Assembly (NCBI GenBank): GCA_050290785.1
Contig: JBNKIR010000014.1
Location: forward strand, 1 to 64,000
Source: JAAGZL01 sp050290785
GTDB lineage: Bacteria > Pseudomonadota > Gammaproteobacteria > Chromatiales > Chromatiaceae
Reading direction: 5' to 3'
Length of the DNA: 64,000 bases
The translations under genes were made by a program, and so were the position numbers. The notes under the pieces were generated by a model. That model did no database searches and was not told the origin of the DNA. It saw only the letters and a list, made by a program, of their open reading frames with translations. Below are positions 41,749-51,799 of this stretch, piece by piece; the first letter of the stretch is position 1, and each line of letters opens with the position of its first letter.

Positions 41749-44385
41749 GTGTCGCAAACTCATCCTGAAACCATATATCTTAAAGACTACAGGCCGCCGG
41801 AATACCTTATCGATCGGGTCGACCTGAATATAGTTTTGGATGAAGAGGTGACCAGGGTTATTGCAACCCTGAATATACGCAGGAATCCGGGATCTGAATC
41901 CGACCCTGCAGCCATTCGTCTGGATGGCGAGGGATTGGAATCTGTCTATATTGAACTGAACGGCGTCAGGCTGGGAGTGGATGAGTATGAGATAGATGGG
42001 GAAGGTGTGACCATCCACCGGGTGCCGGACCAATTTGAATTGAAGAGCGAGGTCCTGATCTATCCACAGAACAATACCGCGCTGGAGGGGTTGTACAGGT
42101 CAGGGGCCATGTACTGCACCCAGTGCGAGGCAGAGGGCTTTCGCAAGATCACCTGGTTCCTGGATCGTCCCGATGTGATGTCGGTTTTTACCACCACCAT
42201 CGTCGCGGACAAAGACAGATATCCGGTGCTTCTCTCCAACGGCAATCAGGTAGGGCAAACCGATCTGTATGGTAATCTGCACTCCGCAACCTGGCATGAC
42301 CCCTTTCCCAAGCCCTGTTACCTGTTTGCCCTGGTGGCGGGTGATTTGCTGCATATACATGACAGTTACACTACTGCTTCCGGCAGGGAGGTGGAGCTGT
42401 ATATCTATGTGGAGCCGGAGAATATAGACAAATGTGATCACGCCATGCAGTCGTTGCGGCATGCCATGCGCTGGGATGAGCAGAATTACGGCCGTGAATA
42501 CGACCTGGATATATTCATGATCGTGGCGGTGAACGATTTCAACATGGGCGCCATGGAGAACAAGGGGCTGAACATCTTCAACTCCAAGTATGTCCTGGCG
42601 CGTCCGGACACCGCAACCGACAGCGATTTTCAGGGTATAGAGGGGGTCATCGCCCACGAATATTTCCATAATTGGACCGGTAACCGCATCACCTGTCGTG
42701 ACTGGTTTCAGCTCAGCCTGAAAGAGGGGTTGACGGTGTTCCGGGATCAGGAGTTCTCCTCCGATATGGGGTCGCGCGGGGTAAAGCGTATCGAAGACGT
42801 ACGCATACTCAGGTCCCATCAGTTCGCCGAGGATGCCAGCCCCATGGCCCATCCGGTACGTCCGGAATCCTATATGGAGATAAACAATTTCTACACCATC
42901 ACCGTATATGAGAAGGGCGCAGAGGTGGTGCGCATGCAGCACAACCTGCTGGGTCCGGAGATGTATAGAAAGGGGACCGATCTCTATTTTCAGAGACACG
43001 ACGGGCAGGCCGTTACCACGGATGATTTTGTCCGGTGCATGGAGGATGCCAGTGGCAGGGACCTTGGGCAGTTCCGTCTTTGGTACAGTCAGTCCGGCAC
43101 ACCTGAGCTGCGCTGTAGCGGAGAATATTCCCGGTCGGAAAACAGTTACACCCTGACCATCGAACAGTCCTGTCCGGATACACCGGGGCAGAGTGATAAG
43201 CAACCGCTGCATATCCCATTTGCCATGGGATTGCTGGCCCCGGATGGCACGGATGTACCGCTAAGGCTTGCAGGTGAACCGCCGGTATCAGAACAGGCAG
43301 ACATGGTACTGGAGATTACCGGGAGCCGGCAGGAGTTTAGATTTCTGGATGTGGGGGGGCGGCCTGTTCCTTCCCTGCTGCGTGGTTTCTCCGCCCCGGT
43401 AAAGGTCAGTTTCGATTATACGGAGGATGATCTCATCTTCCTCATGTCCCATGACAGCGACGGCTTTAATCGCTGGGACGCGGCCCAGTTGATCAGTCAG
43501 AAGATACTGTTAAACATGGTTGCCGATCCTGGTTTTGTCGTACCGCAGGGTTTTGTGGACGCCTTTGCCCAAGTCCTGGCGGACAGGGAATCAGACCAGG
43601 CCCTGTTGGCGGAGATCATGACCTTGCCGGGCGAGTCTTACCTGGGTGACCAGATGGATGTAGTGGATGTGGATGCCATACATCGCGCCAGGGAATCGCT
43701 GAAACGGCACCTGGCGACAGAACTCAGGGATGATCTTCTCCGTGCCTATCATGATAATCGGGAGCAGGGGACGTATGATCTGTCATCGGCAGCCATCGGC
43801 AGGCGCGGCCTGCGCAACCTGGCATTGGATTATCTGATGCAGTTGCAGGATGCCGATGTGACCTCTCTCTGTATCGAACAGTATCAGGCTCAACATAACA
43901 TGACCGATGTGGTCGCCGCGCTTGGATTGATTGCGCACAGCGATGCGCCGCAGAGGGAGGACCTTTTGGCCGACTTCTACCGGCGCTGGCAGAGTGACCA
44001 ACTGGTGCTGGATAAATGGTTTGCCATTCAGGCGATGTCCAAACGTAGCGACACCCTGGACAGGGTGAAGGGGCTGCTGCAGCACCCGGCGTTCAATATA
44101 CGTAACCCCAATAAGGTGCGATCTCTGATCGGCACGTTCTGCGGTGCAAACCAACACAATTTTCATGCCCGCGATGGTTCCGGTTATGCCTTGTTGGGTG
44201 ATGCAGTCAAACAACTTGATCCCATGAATCCCCAGATCGCTGCCCGATTGCTGAGGATGTTGTCGCGCTGGAGACGATTCGATTCCGAGCGTCAGATACA
44301 TATGCAACGGCAGTTGCAAGAGATAGCCAATATCAAAGGGATATCAAACGATGTGTATGAAGTGGCCTCTAGGAGTCTGGCTTAG
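41749..44385 (+). CDS. pepN: Aminopeptidase N (M1 family)
   Basis: An 878-residue protein starting at GTG 41749 after AGG; the overlapping ATG at 41747 is out of frame. Signature blocks are GAMENKGLN (about 267) and the zinc motif VIAHEYFHNWTGNRI with a downstream Glu in LKEGLTVFRDQEF. It removes N-terminal residues from peptides in the cytoplasm. The C-terminal region (DUF3458 type) follows the E. coli PepN layout. Its stop overlaps by four bases the stop of the convergent GGDEF-EAL gene. Confidence 0.96.
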   Translation: MSQTHPETIYLKDYRPPEYLIDRVDLNIVLDEEVTRVIATLNIRRNPGSESDPAAIRLDGEGLESVYIELNGVRLGVDEYEIDGEGVTIHRVPDQFELKSEVLIYPQNNTALEGLYRSGAMYCTQCEAEGFRKITWFLDRPDVMSVFTTTIVADKDRYPVLLSNGNQVGQTDLYGNLHSATWHDPFPKPCYLFALVAGDLLHIHDSYTTASGREVELYIYVEPENIDKCDHAMQSLRHAMRWDEQNYGREYDLDIFMIVAVNDFNMGAMENKGLNIFNSKYVLARPDTATDSDFQGIEGVIAHEYFHNWTGNRITCRDWFQLSLKEGLTVFRDQEFSSDMGSRGVKRIEDVRILRSHQFAEDASPMAHPVRPESYMEINNFYTITVYEKGAEVVRMQHNLLGPEMYRKGTDLYFQRHDGQAVTTDDFVRCMEDASGRDLGQFRLWYSQSGTPELRCSGEYSRSENSYTLTIEQSCPDTPGQSDKQPLHIPFAMGLLAPDGTDVPLRLAGEPPVSEQADMVLEITGSRQEFRFLDVGGRPVPSLLRGFSAPVKVSFDYTEDDLIFLMSHDSDGFNRWDAAQLISQKILLNMVADPGFVVPQGFVDAFAQVLADRESDQALLAEIMTLPGESYLGDQMDVVDVDAIHRARESLKRHLATELRDDLLRAYHDNREQGTYDLSSAAIGRRGLRNLALDYLMQLQDADVTSLCIEQYQAQHNMTDVVAALGLIAHSDAPQREDLLADFYRRWQSDQLVLDKWFAIQAMSKRSDTLDRVKGLLQHPAFNIRNPNKVRSLIGTFCGANQHNFHARDGSGYALLGDAVKQLDPMNPQIAARLLRMLSRWRRFDSERQIHMQRQLQEIANIKGISNDVYEVASRSLA

Positions 44386-46748
44386 TTCTTTTGGTCTTTT
44401 TTCTCCAGCCACTTTTCAAACTTTTTGGCGGACATGGGCTTGGCGAAATAGAAGCCCTGGACCATATCGCAACCTTGGGTCCTTAGGTAGTCCAACTGTT
44501 CCCTGGTTTCCACTCCCTCGGCCACAACTCCGAGCCCCAGCCCGTGGGCCATGTTTATTATGGTGTTGACCAGGGTCGCGTCATCATTGTTGTTCGGCAA
44601 CCCGGAAATAAAACTGCGATGTATCTTAAGTACGTCGAAAGGAAACTTTTTCAGATAACCCAAAGATGAGTAGCCGGTGCCGAAATCATCTATGCTGAGG
44701 CGAACCCCCATCTCATAAAGATTATTCAGTACAATTGCATTCTGTTTGTTTTCTTCCAGTAATATGGTTTCCAGTATCTCCAGTTCCAGCGCTTCCGGTT
44801 CCAGACCGCTGGTTTTCAAGGCGTTTTCCACGATGTAAAGTAGGTTGTCACGAAATTGCCTGCCGGATATGTTTACACATATGCGCTGCAGATTTACACC
44901 ATCGCTACGCCAGCGCATGACCTGACAGCAGACCACTTCCAACAGCCATTTGCCGATTTGCACTATCAGTCCCGCAGCCTCGGTTATCGGTATAAAACTC
45001 TCTGGCATTAGCACACCAAGTTCCGGATGCTTCCAGCGTAGCAGTACTTCAGCGGCAACTATATCTCCGGTATGGATGTCCAGTATCGGTTGGAAGTAAG
45101 GAACAAGCTCGTTCTTACGTATGGCATGGTGCAGGTCGTTCTCTATTTTCAGCATCTCCTTGGCATGATCGTTCATCTCTGTGGTATAGAAACAAAATGT
45201 GTTACGCCCCTCATCCTTTGCCCGATACATGGCGTTATCAGCATTGGTCATGAGTGTCGAGATGTCTGTTCCATCATCAGGATAGATGGTTATGCCGATA
45301 CTGGCTGATATGAACAGCTCATGTCCGTCCAAATCGAATGGATGGGCTATTTCGGACAGGATGCGTGAGGTCATGTGTTCGACCTCACTGATGTCTTCTA
45401 TATTAGGCAGGATTATGGTGAATTCATCACCACCCAGTCTGGCCACCATATCCGTTTCGCGCACATGGCTGGTCAGGCGTTTGGATACCTCCCACAGCAA
45501 TTGATCGCCTACCATGTGTCCGTAGGTGTCATTTATCGGCTTGAATCTGTCCAGGTCTATGAACATAAGGGCAACCAGGGTACCTTCCCGCTTTGCCCGT
45601 TGCAGTTCAAATCCAAGCCTGTCCAACAGCAGGTGTCTGTTGGGTAACTCTGTCAGTGCATCATAGTTTGCCTGGTAGCGTATTATCTCTTCATCTTCTT
45701 TGCGCTTGGTTATGTCGCTGAAGACCGCTATGTACTGATCGATGTTTTCATCCGGTCCGCGTATGGTGGCGATTGAGAGCCATTCTGGATAGATATCTCC
45801 GCCCTTGCTCCTGTTCCATATCTCACCTTGCCATACACCATCATGTTTGATTCTATGCCACATATCCTTGTAGAAGTGTGCGTCATGTCTGCCGGACTGC
45901 AGGATACGCGGGTCTTTTCCTATAACATCTTGCTTCGAATACCCGGTTATCTCCGTAAAGGCGTGATTGACCGAAACTATACGATTATCCTTGTCACAAA
46001 CAATTACCGCCTCAGAGATGGTTTCGAATACCAGCGCACTTTGCCGTAACTGTTCTTCAACTTTTTTTCGTTCTGAGATGTCCGTTTGGGTTCCCACCAT
46101 TCGTATCGGATTGTCTCTGTTATCCCTGTTAACCACTTTTCCACGGCCATATACCCAGACCCAACTGCCGCTCTTGTGTCTGAATCTATGTTCACTCTCG
46201 AATATGGTGGAGTCACCTTTCAGGTGGTCCTGTAGTCGTTGCCTGACATCCTTATAGTCATCGGGGTGAACAAACGATTTCAGACTTAAAAGGGTGTTGC
46301 CTATTTCGCCTGGCGCATATCCCAGCATGGACTCGAAACGCTGGCTTAAATAGAGTCGGTTTTTCCTGATATCCCAGTCCCACAATCCGCTATTGGTTCC
46401 TTCTAATGCGTGGTGCATGCGGTTTTCCCTTGTCCGCAGCTCCAGCCTGGATCTCTTGAATCGATACGAGGAATAGATCAGTGCTGTCAGTAAAATGAGA
46501 ACGATAAAGGCGAAAGGATATGTATTCAGGTATTCCTTTTCAGATGGATTGCCATGATCAGACTGATAAGAGTTTAACTGCTCAACAGAAATAGGCTGAA
46601 CTGCCTTTGCATTGAGCGCAAGTTTGGACTTGTTTTCCGCTTCCTGCGCAAATACCGATATAGGTGCCGGTAATAGTGCTACGAGGAGGGCAATGCAAAA
46701 AATGATCTTGCTGGATGTGTGCTGAATTGTGGTATTTATCTTATACAC
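44382..46748 (-). CDS. PAS-PAS-GGDEF-EAL cyclic-di-GMP protein
   Basis: A 788-residue inner-membrane protein. A signal peptide or first helix (about 1-34) is followed by a short periplasmic part, a transmembrane helix (about 77-95) and two PAS domains (starting near 105 and 235). The GGDEF domain has intact RLGGDEF with an upstream RETD I-site. The EAL domain begins PYFQPILDIHTGDIVAAEVL, where the motif reads EVL and keeps the metal-binding Glu, with later DDFGTGYSSL. It could therefore make or degrade c-di-GMP. The PAS ligands are unknown. Confidence 0.92.
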   Translation of the reverse strand: MYKINTTIQHTSSKIIFCIALLVALLPAPISVFAQEAENKSKLALNAKAVQPISVEQLNSYQSDHGNPSEKEYLNTYPFAFIVLILLTALIYSSYRFKRSRLELRTRENRMHHALEGTNSGLWDWDIRKNRLYLSQRFESMLGYAPGEIGNTLLSLKSFVHPDDYKDVRQRLQDHLKGDSTIFESEHRFRHKSGSWVWVYGRGKVVNRDNRDNPIRMVGTQTDISERKKVEEQLRQSALVFETISEAVIVCDKDNRIVSVNHAFTEITGYSKQDVIGKDPRILQSGRHDAHFYKDMWHRIKHDGVWQGEIWNRSKGGDIYPEWLSIATIRGPDENIDQYIAVFSDITKRKEDEEIIRYQANYDALTELPNRHLLLDRLGFELQRAKREGTLVALMFIDLDRFKPINDTYGHMVGDQLLWEVSKRLTSHVRETDMVARLGGDEFTIILPNIEDISEVEHMTSRILSEIAHPFDLDGHELFISASIGITIYPDDGTDISTLMTNADNAMYRAKDEGRNTFCFYTTEMNDHAKEMLKIENDLHHAIRKNELVPYFQPILDIHTGDIVAAEVLLRWKHPELGVLMPESFIPITEAAGLIVQIGKWLLEVVCCQVMRWRSDGVNLQRICVNISGRQFRDNLLYIVENALKTSGLEPEALELEILETILLEENKQNAIVLNNLYEMGVRLSIDDFGTGYSSLGYLKKFPFDVLKIHRSFISGLPNNNDDATLVNTIINMAHGLGLGVVAEGVETREQLDYLRTQGCDMVQGFYFAKPMSAKKFEKWLEKKDQKN

Positions 46749-47010
46749 CGCTTCCTGCTTATACTTGTACTTGATCCTAAAGTTGCTAAATGCGAATGCC
46801 TATCAGGGTTAGTTGCTTATCCTTATTTTATACCAAAAAACCCTATCCATGGGCTATGGCTTATTGCGCCATATATATGTTTTATTAAACTTAAGTATGG
46901 ATTAGGATAGATATTAGTATTTGTATTCCTAATTGCGGTAGAAGAGAGTAGCCCTGTCATGTAGGTTATCTGCAATGTTATTAAATTTGCTTAGTTGGAG
47001 TTAGCCGGTC

Positions 47011-48588
47011 TTGCTACAAGGAATTAGATATTGCATCTCGGATGAGTCCGTATCAGACGCTGTCATGGGGCATATTCGGAAGAGGTATGATGTGGGGGAG
47101 TCCGAGTCCTATACGCTCACTCGTACCTTTCTGGATAGCTTCGACTGGCGGCTCTATGCAGGTGGGGTGCGTCTGTGGGTAGAGGAGAGGGATGGGGTCA
47201 GGTCTATCTATCAGAGCGGGATCCCCAAATCATCTCCTGCCAGAAAGTTTGCCATTACCGATTCCATCCCAATGTCCGCAGATGACCTGCATGATGGCCC
47301 GGTCAGACAGGCTATCTCCCGGCTGTTGGAGGTGAGGGCGGTCCTGCCTCAGCTCGAGGTGAAAAGCCGTATTCGTTGTCTGCATATCCTGGACGGTGCG
47401 CACAAGACGGTGTTGCGTTTCAATGTGGAACAGACCGCGTGTCGCGTGCCGGGCAGGGGAGACTACATAGACCTGGGTTGTCACCTTGTACTGCAGCCGG
47501 TAAAAGGTTACCCGGAGGCCATGGCCAGGATGGAAGCTCTCATCAACAGAAAGTTTAAACTGCCTGTTGATGAAAAAGAGTTGTTTACAGAGGCGCTAAG
47601 CGCAATAGATGTAGAACCGTGTGGCTACAGTTCCAGGATAGGTTTCCGGTTTGATCCGGCAACGCCGTCAATCCAGGCGGTAAAAGAGATCCAGTTGCAC
47701 CTGTTGGATATCATTGAGGCAAATGTCCCTGGGGTTAAGGCAGATATTGATTCCGAGTTTCTCCACGATTTGCGTGTCGCCGTGCGTAGGGCCAGGTCAG
47801 CCCTGACCCAGATAAAGGGTGTATTCAGCCCAGAAGATATCGATAGATTCAAATCGCGCCTGGCCTGGGTCGGTCGGGTAACCGGGCCTCCCCGGGATAT
47901 GGATGTCTATCTCCTTGAGTTCGACCGATACCGGGCTTGTCTCCCGGAACAGTTTCGGGATGACCTGGATCCGCTGCATGATTTTCTGCAAAGCCATCGT
48001 GAGATAGAGCATCGGCAGATGGTGAAAAGTATCAACTCCCCACACTTTCGCACCCTGATAAAGGATTTGCGTTCATTTCTCGAGACCGTAACGGAACAGG
48101 ATGGCGCGGATGAGGCCGCGACCCCGATATCGGAGCTGGCAAACAGAAGGATATACAAGATGTATCGCCGGGTGTTGCGGCATGGTCAGGCCATTGCTGA
48201 TGATTCTCCGGCAGAGTGTCTGCATGAGTTGCGTAAGGAGTGCAAAAAGCTGCGTTACCTTATGGAGTTTTTTCGCAGTCTTTATCCGAAAAAGGAGATC
48301 GGACAGGCGATAAAATCGGTCAAGCAGCTATTGGATAATCTTGGCTCATTTCAGGATCTTGAGGTCCAGGCATATACCCTGAGAGACTATGCGCGGCAGA
48401 TGGTGGAGGAGGGTGATACTCCTCATGATACCCTGTTGGCAATGGGTATGCTGGTGGATGGTTTATTGAGCAGACAGCGACAGGCGCGGGAAGAGTTTTC
48501 CAGCCACTTCGCCAGTTTTTCCAATCAGAAAAACCGGAAGGCCTTTAAGGCGCTGTTTTCTCCTACAACAAATAAAGGCAGGGTTTGA
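47011..48588 (+). CDS. CHAD-domain protein with degenerate CYTH domain
   Basis: A 525-residue protein from a TTG start. Residues 1-195 resemble a CYTH (triphosphate tunnel) fold, for example TRTFLDSFDWRLYAGGVRLW, but the usual N-terminal ExExK is missing, so catalysis is doubtful. From about 220 a CHAD domain follows with HDLRVAVRRARSAL and later HELRKECKKLRYLMEFF, the His/Lys/Arg-rich helices that bind polyphosphate. CHAD proteins are linked to polyphosphate granules. The stop overlaps the start of the ParA-like gene (TGATG), so the two are coupled. Confidence 0.85.
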   Translation: MLQGIRYCISDESVSDAVMGHIRKRYDVGESESYTLTRTFLDSFDWRLYAGGVRLWVEERDGVRSIYQSGIPKSSPARKFAITDSIPMSADDLHDGPVRQAISRLLEVRAVLPQLEVKSRIRCLHILDGAHKTVLRFNVEQTACRVPGRGDYIDLGCHLVLQPVKGYPEAMARMEALINRKFKLPVDEKELFTEALSAIDVEPCGYSSRIGFRFDPATPSIQAVKEIQLHLLDIIEANVPGVKADIDSEFLHDLRVAVRRARSALTQIKGVFSPEDIDRFKSRLAWVGRVTGPPRDMDVYLLEFDRYRACLPEQFRDDLDPLHDFLQSHREIEHRQMVKSINSPHFRTLIKDLRSFLETVTEQDGADEAATPISELANRRIYKMYRRVLRHGQAIADDSPAECLHELRKECKKLRYLMEFFRSLYPKKEIGQAIKSVKQLLDNLGSFQDLEVQAYTLRDYARQMVEEGDTPHDTLLAMGMLVDGLLSRQRQAREEFSSHFASFSNQKNRKAFKALFSPTTNKGRV

Positions 48589-49340
48589 TGCGGATTATCG
48601 GGGTATATAACATCAAAGGTGGCGTCGGTAAGACCGCCACCGCAGTCAATCTGTCATATCTTGCGGCCAAAGACGGTTTGCGGACCCTGGTGTGGGATCT
48701 GGATCCGCAGGGTGCGGCCAGCTTCTATTTCCGCATAAAACCCAAGATAAAAGGCGGTAGTAAAAAGATGCTGCGGGGTAAGAGTGATCTGGACGAACAG
48801 ATCAAAGGTACGGATTACGAGGGACTTGATCTCCTCCCGGCCGATTTTTCCTATCGTAATATGGATCTGGTCCTGGATGGGACCAAGAAGCCGGCCATGC
48901 GTCTGCTCAAGCTGTTGCGTCCGCTTTCCTATGAATATGACATCGTCTTTCTTGACTGTCCGCCCAGCATCTCACTGGTGTCGGAGAATATCTTCCAGGC
49001 GGCGGACGCCCTGCTGATACCTACCATACCGACTACTCTCTCTCTGCGCACCTATGGCCAACTGCTGGATTTCGTGATCAATCACAATCTGGATCGGCTG
49101 CAGCTCATGCCATTTTTCTCCATGGTGGATAGGCGTAAGCGTATGCATCTGGAGATAATGCAGGAACTGCCCAAGCTGCATCCTGAGCTGCTCACCACCA
49201 GTATCCCGTATGCCAGTGATGTGGAACGCATGGGGATGTATCGCAAACCACTGGCGGACTACGCCGGCAATGGTATTGCGGCTAAGTCCTATGAGGAGCT
49301 GTGGAGGGAGGTGATGACTAAAGCGCGGTTGATCGTTTAA
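48588..49340 (+). CDS. ParA/MinD-family ATPase, orphan
   Basis: 250 residues from the ATG at 48588. The deviant Walker A motif IKGGVGKTATAVNLS, LVWDLDPQGAASFYF (A' motif) and VFLDCPPSISLVS (Walker B) define a ParA-type ATPase. No ParB and no parS-like sites are nearby, so a chromosomal partition role is unlikely. Orphan ParA proteins position large cargo such as carboxysomes, chemoreceptors or polyphosphate granules. Coupling to a CHAD gene makes polyphosphate-granule positioning a reasonable guess. Confidence 0.85.
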   Translation: MRIIGVYNIKGGVGKTATAVNLSYLAAKDGLRTLVWDLDPQGAASFYFRIKPKIKGGSKKMLRGKSDLDEQIKGTDYEGLDLLPADFSYRNMDLVLDGTKKPAMRLLKLLRPLSYEYDIVFLDCPPSISLVSENIFQAADALLIPTIPTTLSLRTYGQLLDFVINHNLDRLQLMPFFSMVDRRKRMHLEIMQELPKLHPELLTTSIPYASDVERMGMYRKPLADYAGNGIAAKSYEELWREVMTKARLIV

Positions 49341-49346
49341 ACATTT

Positions 49347-50120
49347 ATGGACAATAGAATATTAGTGAAAAAATTATATGGCAAAATACAAAATTGGAAG
49401 TATTCGTTCAATCTAAGAACAAAATACTGCACGATGGATCGCACCCCTTTTTATGAAATAGCCATACCCTATTTACCAAAAAACAGAGAAGCAATGATTG
49501 TTGATGTTGGGTCAGGGGAAGGCGCATTCGCAAGTCATCTCAATAATAATGATCCACATATAAATGTGACGTTATTAGATGCAAACAACCAAGCGGTACA
49601 GAGCCTAAAAGAAAGAGGCTTTAATGCCATAAAATACAAAGCTCCAGATAAACTCCCGTTCGAAAACGGTACAGTGGATCTAATTCACTGCAGCCATTTG
49701 GTGGAGCACCTAACTAACGAGGAGCTGTACTCTTTCCTAAAAGAGATAGATCGCGTTACATGCGCAGGGGGAATACTGATAATAAGTGCCCCTCTATTGT
49801 GGGAAGGGTTCTATGGGGATTTGTCCCATGTAAGACCTTATGCGCCAGCCGTATTTGTAAGATACCTATGTAATCAATCAGGGCAGCATTCCGCAAAAAG
49901 CGTTTCCCGGGAGTTTGTTGTGGAGAAGTTGGTTTATCGTTATGCCGATAGCGATTCCGGTGAATGGGGAGCGACTAATATTGTTCTTGATTTTGTAATT
50001 CAAGTGGCCGGAGGAGTACTGAAGAAGCTCGGAATCAGAAAATATATACGAAATGGATTTACCCTGGTGTTGAAGAGAAACGCGGTGGATAAGGAACCTG
50101 GTGTGCGGAACACAATTTAG
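49347..50120 (+). CDS. AT-rich SAM-dependent methyltransferase
   Basis: A 257-residue class I methyltransferase. Motif I is IVDVGSGEGAFASHL, the acidic residue of motif II lies in VTLLDANNQAV, and HCSHLVEHLTNEELYSFLKE is motif IV-like (HxVEH pattern of Methyltransf_11). The substrate is unknown; such genes are common in surface-polysaccharide loci. Base composition is clearly more AT-rich than the genes on both sides. It begins six bases after the ParA-like gene, yet looks like an insertion into that unit by transfer. Confidence 0.8.
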   Translation: MDNRILVKKLYGKIQNWKYSFNLRTKYCTMDRTPFYEIAIPYLPKNREAMIVDVGSGEGAFASHLNNNDPHINVTLLDANNQAVQSLKERGFNAIKYKAPDKLPFENGTVDLIHCSHLVEHLTNEELYSFLKEIDRVTCAGGILIISAPLLWEGFYGDLSHVRPYAPAVFVRYLCNQSGQHSAKSVSREFVVEKLVYRYADSDSGEWGATNIVLDFVIQVAGGVLKKLGIRKYIRNGFTLVLKRNAVDKEPGVRNTI

Positions 50121-50165
50121 GCTGGGTATTATTTCCCATGAATTCTCTTTCTTAACAATAAGAAC

Positions 50166-50507
50166 TTATTCCTGTTCGCCGTTATCTACCTCATACGGCC
50201 TATAGTGTTTGATCTCACGCCTGATATTGCGCTGTACAATTACCCCCTCGATCTGGTAGCTGGCCCCATCCAGATCTATATCCGGATATCCTGCCTTCAG
50301 GGCTGTCAGACTGTTTCTGCCCTGTGCATCGGTTACGAACCGGCGGAACCAGCGTTCGCCTTCGACATTAATAATAACAAAGGCCCCGGATGCGCAGGCT
50401 CGCGCCGGTTCAATGACGATGATGCATTTTTCCGGGAATTCCGGCTCCATGCTGTCGTCGAGCACCTGTAGTGCGTAGAGTTCGTTGTAGCTGCAATCTT
50501 GGGTCAT
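50166..50507 (-). CDS. S24/LexA-like peptidase-fold protein, probably inactive
   Basis: A 113-residue protein with the LexA/UmuD/S24 fold: LQVLDDSMEPEFPEKCIIVI gives Ser19 in the DSMEP block, and GAFVIINVEGERWFRRFV is the second block. In LexA-type autopeptidases a Lys follows here as general base; this protein has Arg55/Arg56 instead. Self-cleavage is therefore unlikely. There is no DNA-binding domain in this short chain. It may be a sensor or a remnant of a phage-type repressor family. Confidence 0.7.
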   Translation of the reverse strand: MTQDCSYNELYALQVLDDSMEPEFPEKCIIVIEPARACASGAFVIINVEGERWFRRFVTDAQGRNSLTALKAGYPDIDLDGASYQIEGVIVQRNIRREIKHYRPYEVDNGEQE

Positions 50508-50695
50508 GTCTGGTTTCCGCTGTCAGTTGTAGGCCGATTGTGCCTGGAAAATGAGCACTGCTTAATGATATCCATCATGGGCACGTATAATCATGGCCAA
50601 ATGCTATAAAATACGAAACCTATGATAATTCACTAGAGTGATGATTGCAGCAGGATGGGCGGTATGGATAACAACAAAACGAGGGTGGTGCGCAG

Positions 50696-51790
50696 GTGAG
50701 GATCTATTTGGTAGGAGGTGCAGTGCGCGACGGACTGTTGGGGCTTTCCCCCAGGGAGCGGGACTGGCTGGTGGTAGGTGGTAGTGAAGAGGAGATGCTG
50801 GCCCAGGGTTTTAAACAGGCCGATGCCGAGTTTCCGGTGTTCCTGCATCCGGATACAGGGGATGAGTACGCCCTGGCCCGGACCGAGACCAAGAGCGGTA
50901 GCGGTTACCGCGGTTTCGAGGTGAATACGGATGCGGAGATCAACCTGGAACAGGATCTGTCACGGCGTGATTTCACCATAAACGCCATGGCGCGGGATGA
51001 AGAGGGCAATCTGATCGATATGTTCGGTGGCCGTAACGACCTGGCCCGCAGGCGTCTGCGCCACATCTCTCCGGCCTTTGTTGAGGATCCGCTGCGGGTG
51101 CTGCGCGCGGCGCGCTTTGCCGCCAGGCTGGATTTCACGGTGGCGGAGGAGACCATGGAGCTGTTAAAGCAGATAGTCGCCTCAGGTGAGATGAAGACTA
51201 TCAAACCGGAGCGACTCTGGAAGGAGATGCTGGACGCAGCCACCGGTAAGGCCCCCTGGATGTTCTTCGAGGTGCTGCAGGGGTGTGGCGCCCTGCTGGC
51301 ACTGAACCTGGAGTTCCATGATCTCTCCCAGGCCATCACCTGTCTGATGCGGGCAGCCAAGATGACCCCTGACCCGCTGGTGCGGGTCGCCACCGTCTTA
51401 TACCAGGCCGTGACCGATCAAGCCGGGGCCAGGGACCTGGAGCAGGCGCTGCGTCTTCCGGCAGATTACATGAGGCTATTGGATGCACTGGTAGCCCACG
51501 CGGCAGATATCGAGGCGTCTGCCCAGGGGGATGCCGAGGCCATTCTCAGGCTCATCACCGCCCTGCGGGCGGAACAGCAGCCGGAGAGATGGGGGCAGTT
51601 CCTCCAGGCCGCCTCCGCGCTCTGGCCCAAGCCCATGGAGCGTGCCGCGCCGAATCTTGAGCGGGCCATGCAGGCGATCGATTCGGTGGTTGCAGCTGAT
51701 CTGCAGCAGCGCGGGCTGAGCGGAAAGGAGCTGGGGGATGAGCTGAAACGCCTGCGACTGGAGGCGGTGCGTGGCACCCTTTCATGCTAA
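50696..51790 (+). CDS. cca: CCA-adding tRNA nucleotidyltransferase
   Basis: A 364-residue protein with GTG start. MRIYLVGGAVRDGLLGL, RERDWLVVG and DLSRRDFTINAMA are the class II nucleotidyltransferase blocks with the catalytic Asp pair (ERDW region) and the basic motif. AFVEDPLRVLRAARFAA follows. It adds or repairs the CCA 3' end of tRNA in the cytoplasm. E. coli Cca (412 residues) has a longer C-terminal HD phosphohydrolase; here the chain is shorter and no HD motif is evident, so it may lack the phosphatase activity. Confidence 0.95.
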   Translation: MRIYLVGGAVRDGLLGLSPRERDWLVVGGSEEEMLAQGFKQADAEFPVFLHPDTGDEYALARTETKSGSGYRGFEVNTDAEINLEQDLSRRDFTINAMARDEEGNLIDMFGGRNDLARRRLRHISPAFVEDPLRVLRAARFAARLDFTVAEETMELLKQIVASGEMKTIKPERLWKEMLDAATGKAPWMFFEVLQGCGALLALNLEFHDLSQAITCLMRAAKMTPDPLVRVATVLYQAVTDQAGARDLEQALRLPADYMRLLDALVAHAADIEASAQGDAEAILRLITALRAEQQPERWGQFLQAASALWPKPMERAAPNLERAMQAIDSVVAADLQQRGLSGKELGDELKRLRLEAVRGTLSC

Positions 51791-51799
51791 AGTGAGCCT

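Noticed and set aside
42100..43212. Minus-strand frame of 370 codons antisense to pepN
   Set aside because: It is a codon-bias shadow; PepN motifs on the plus strand are intact through the same region.
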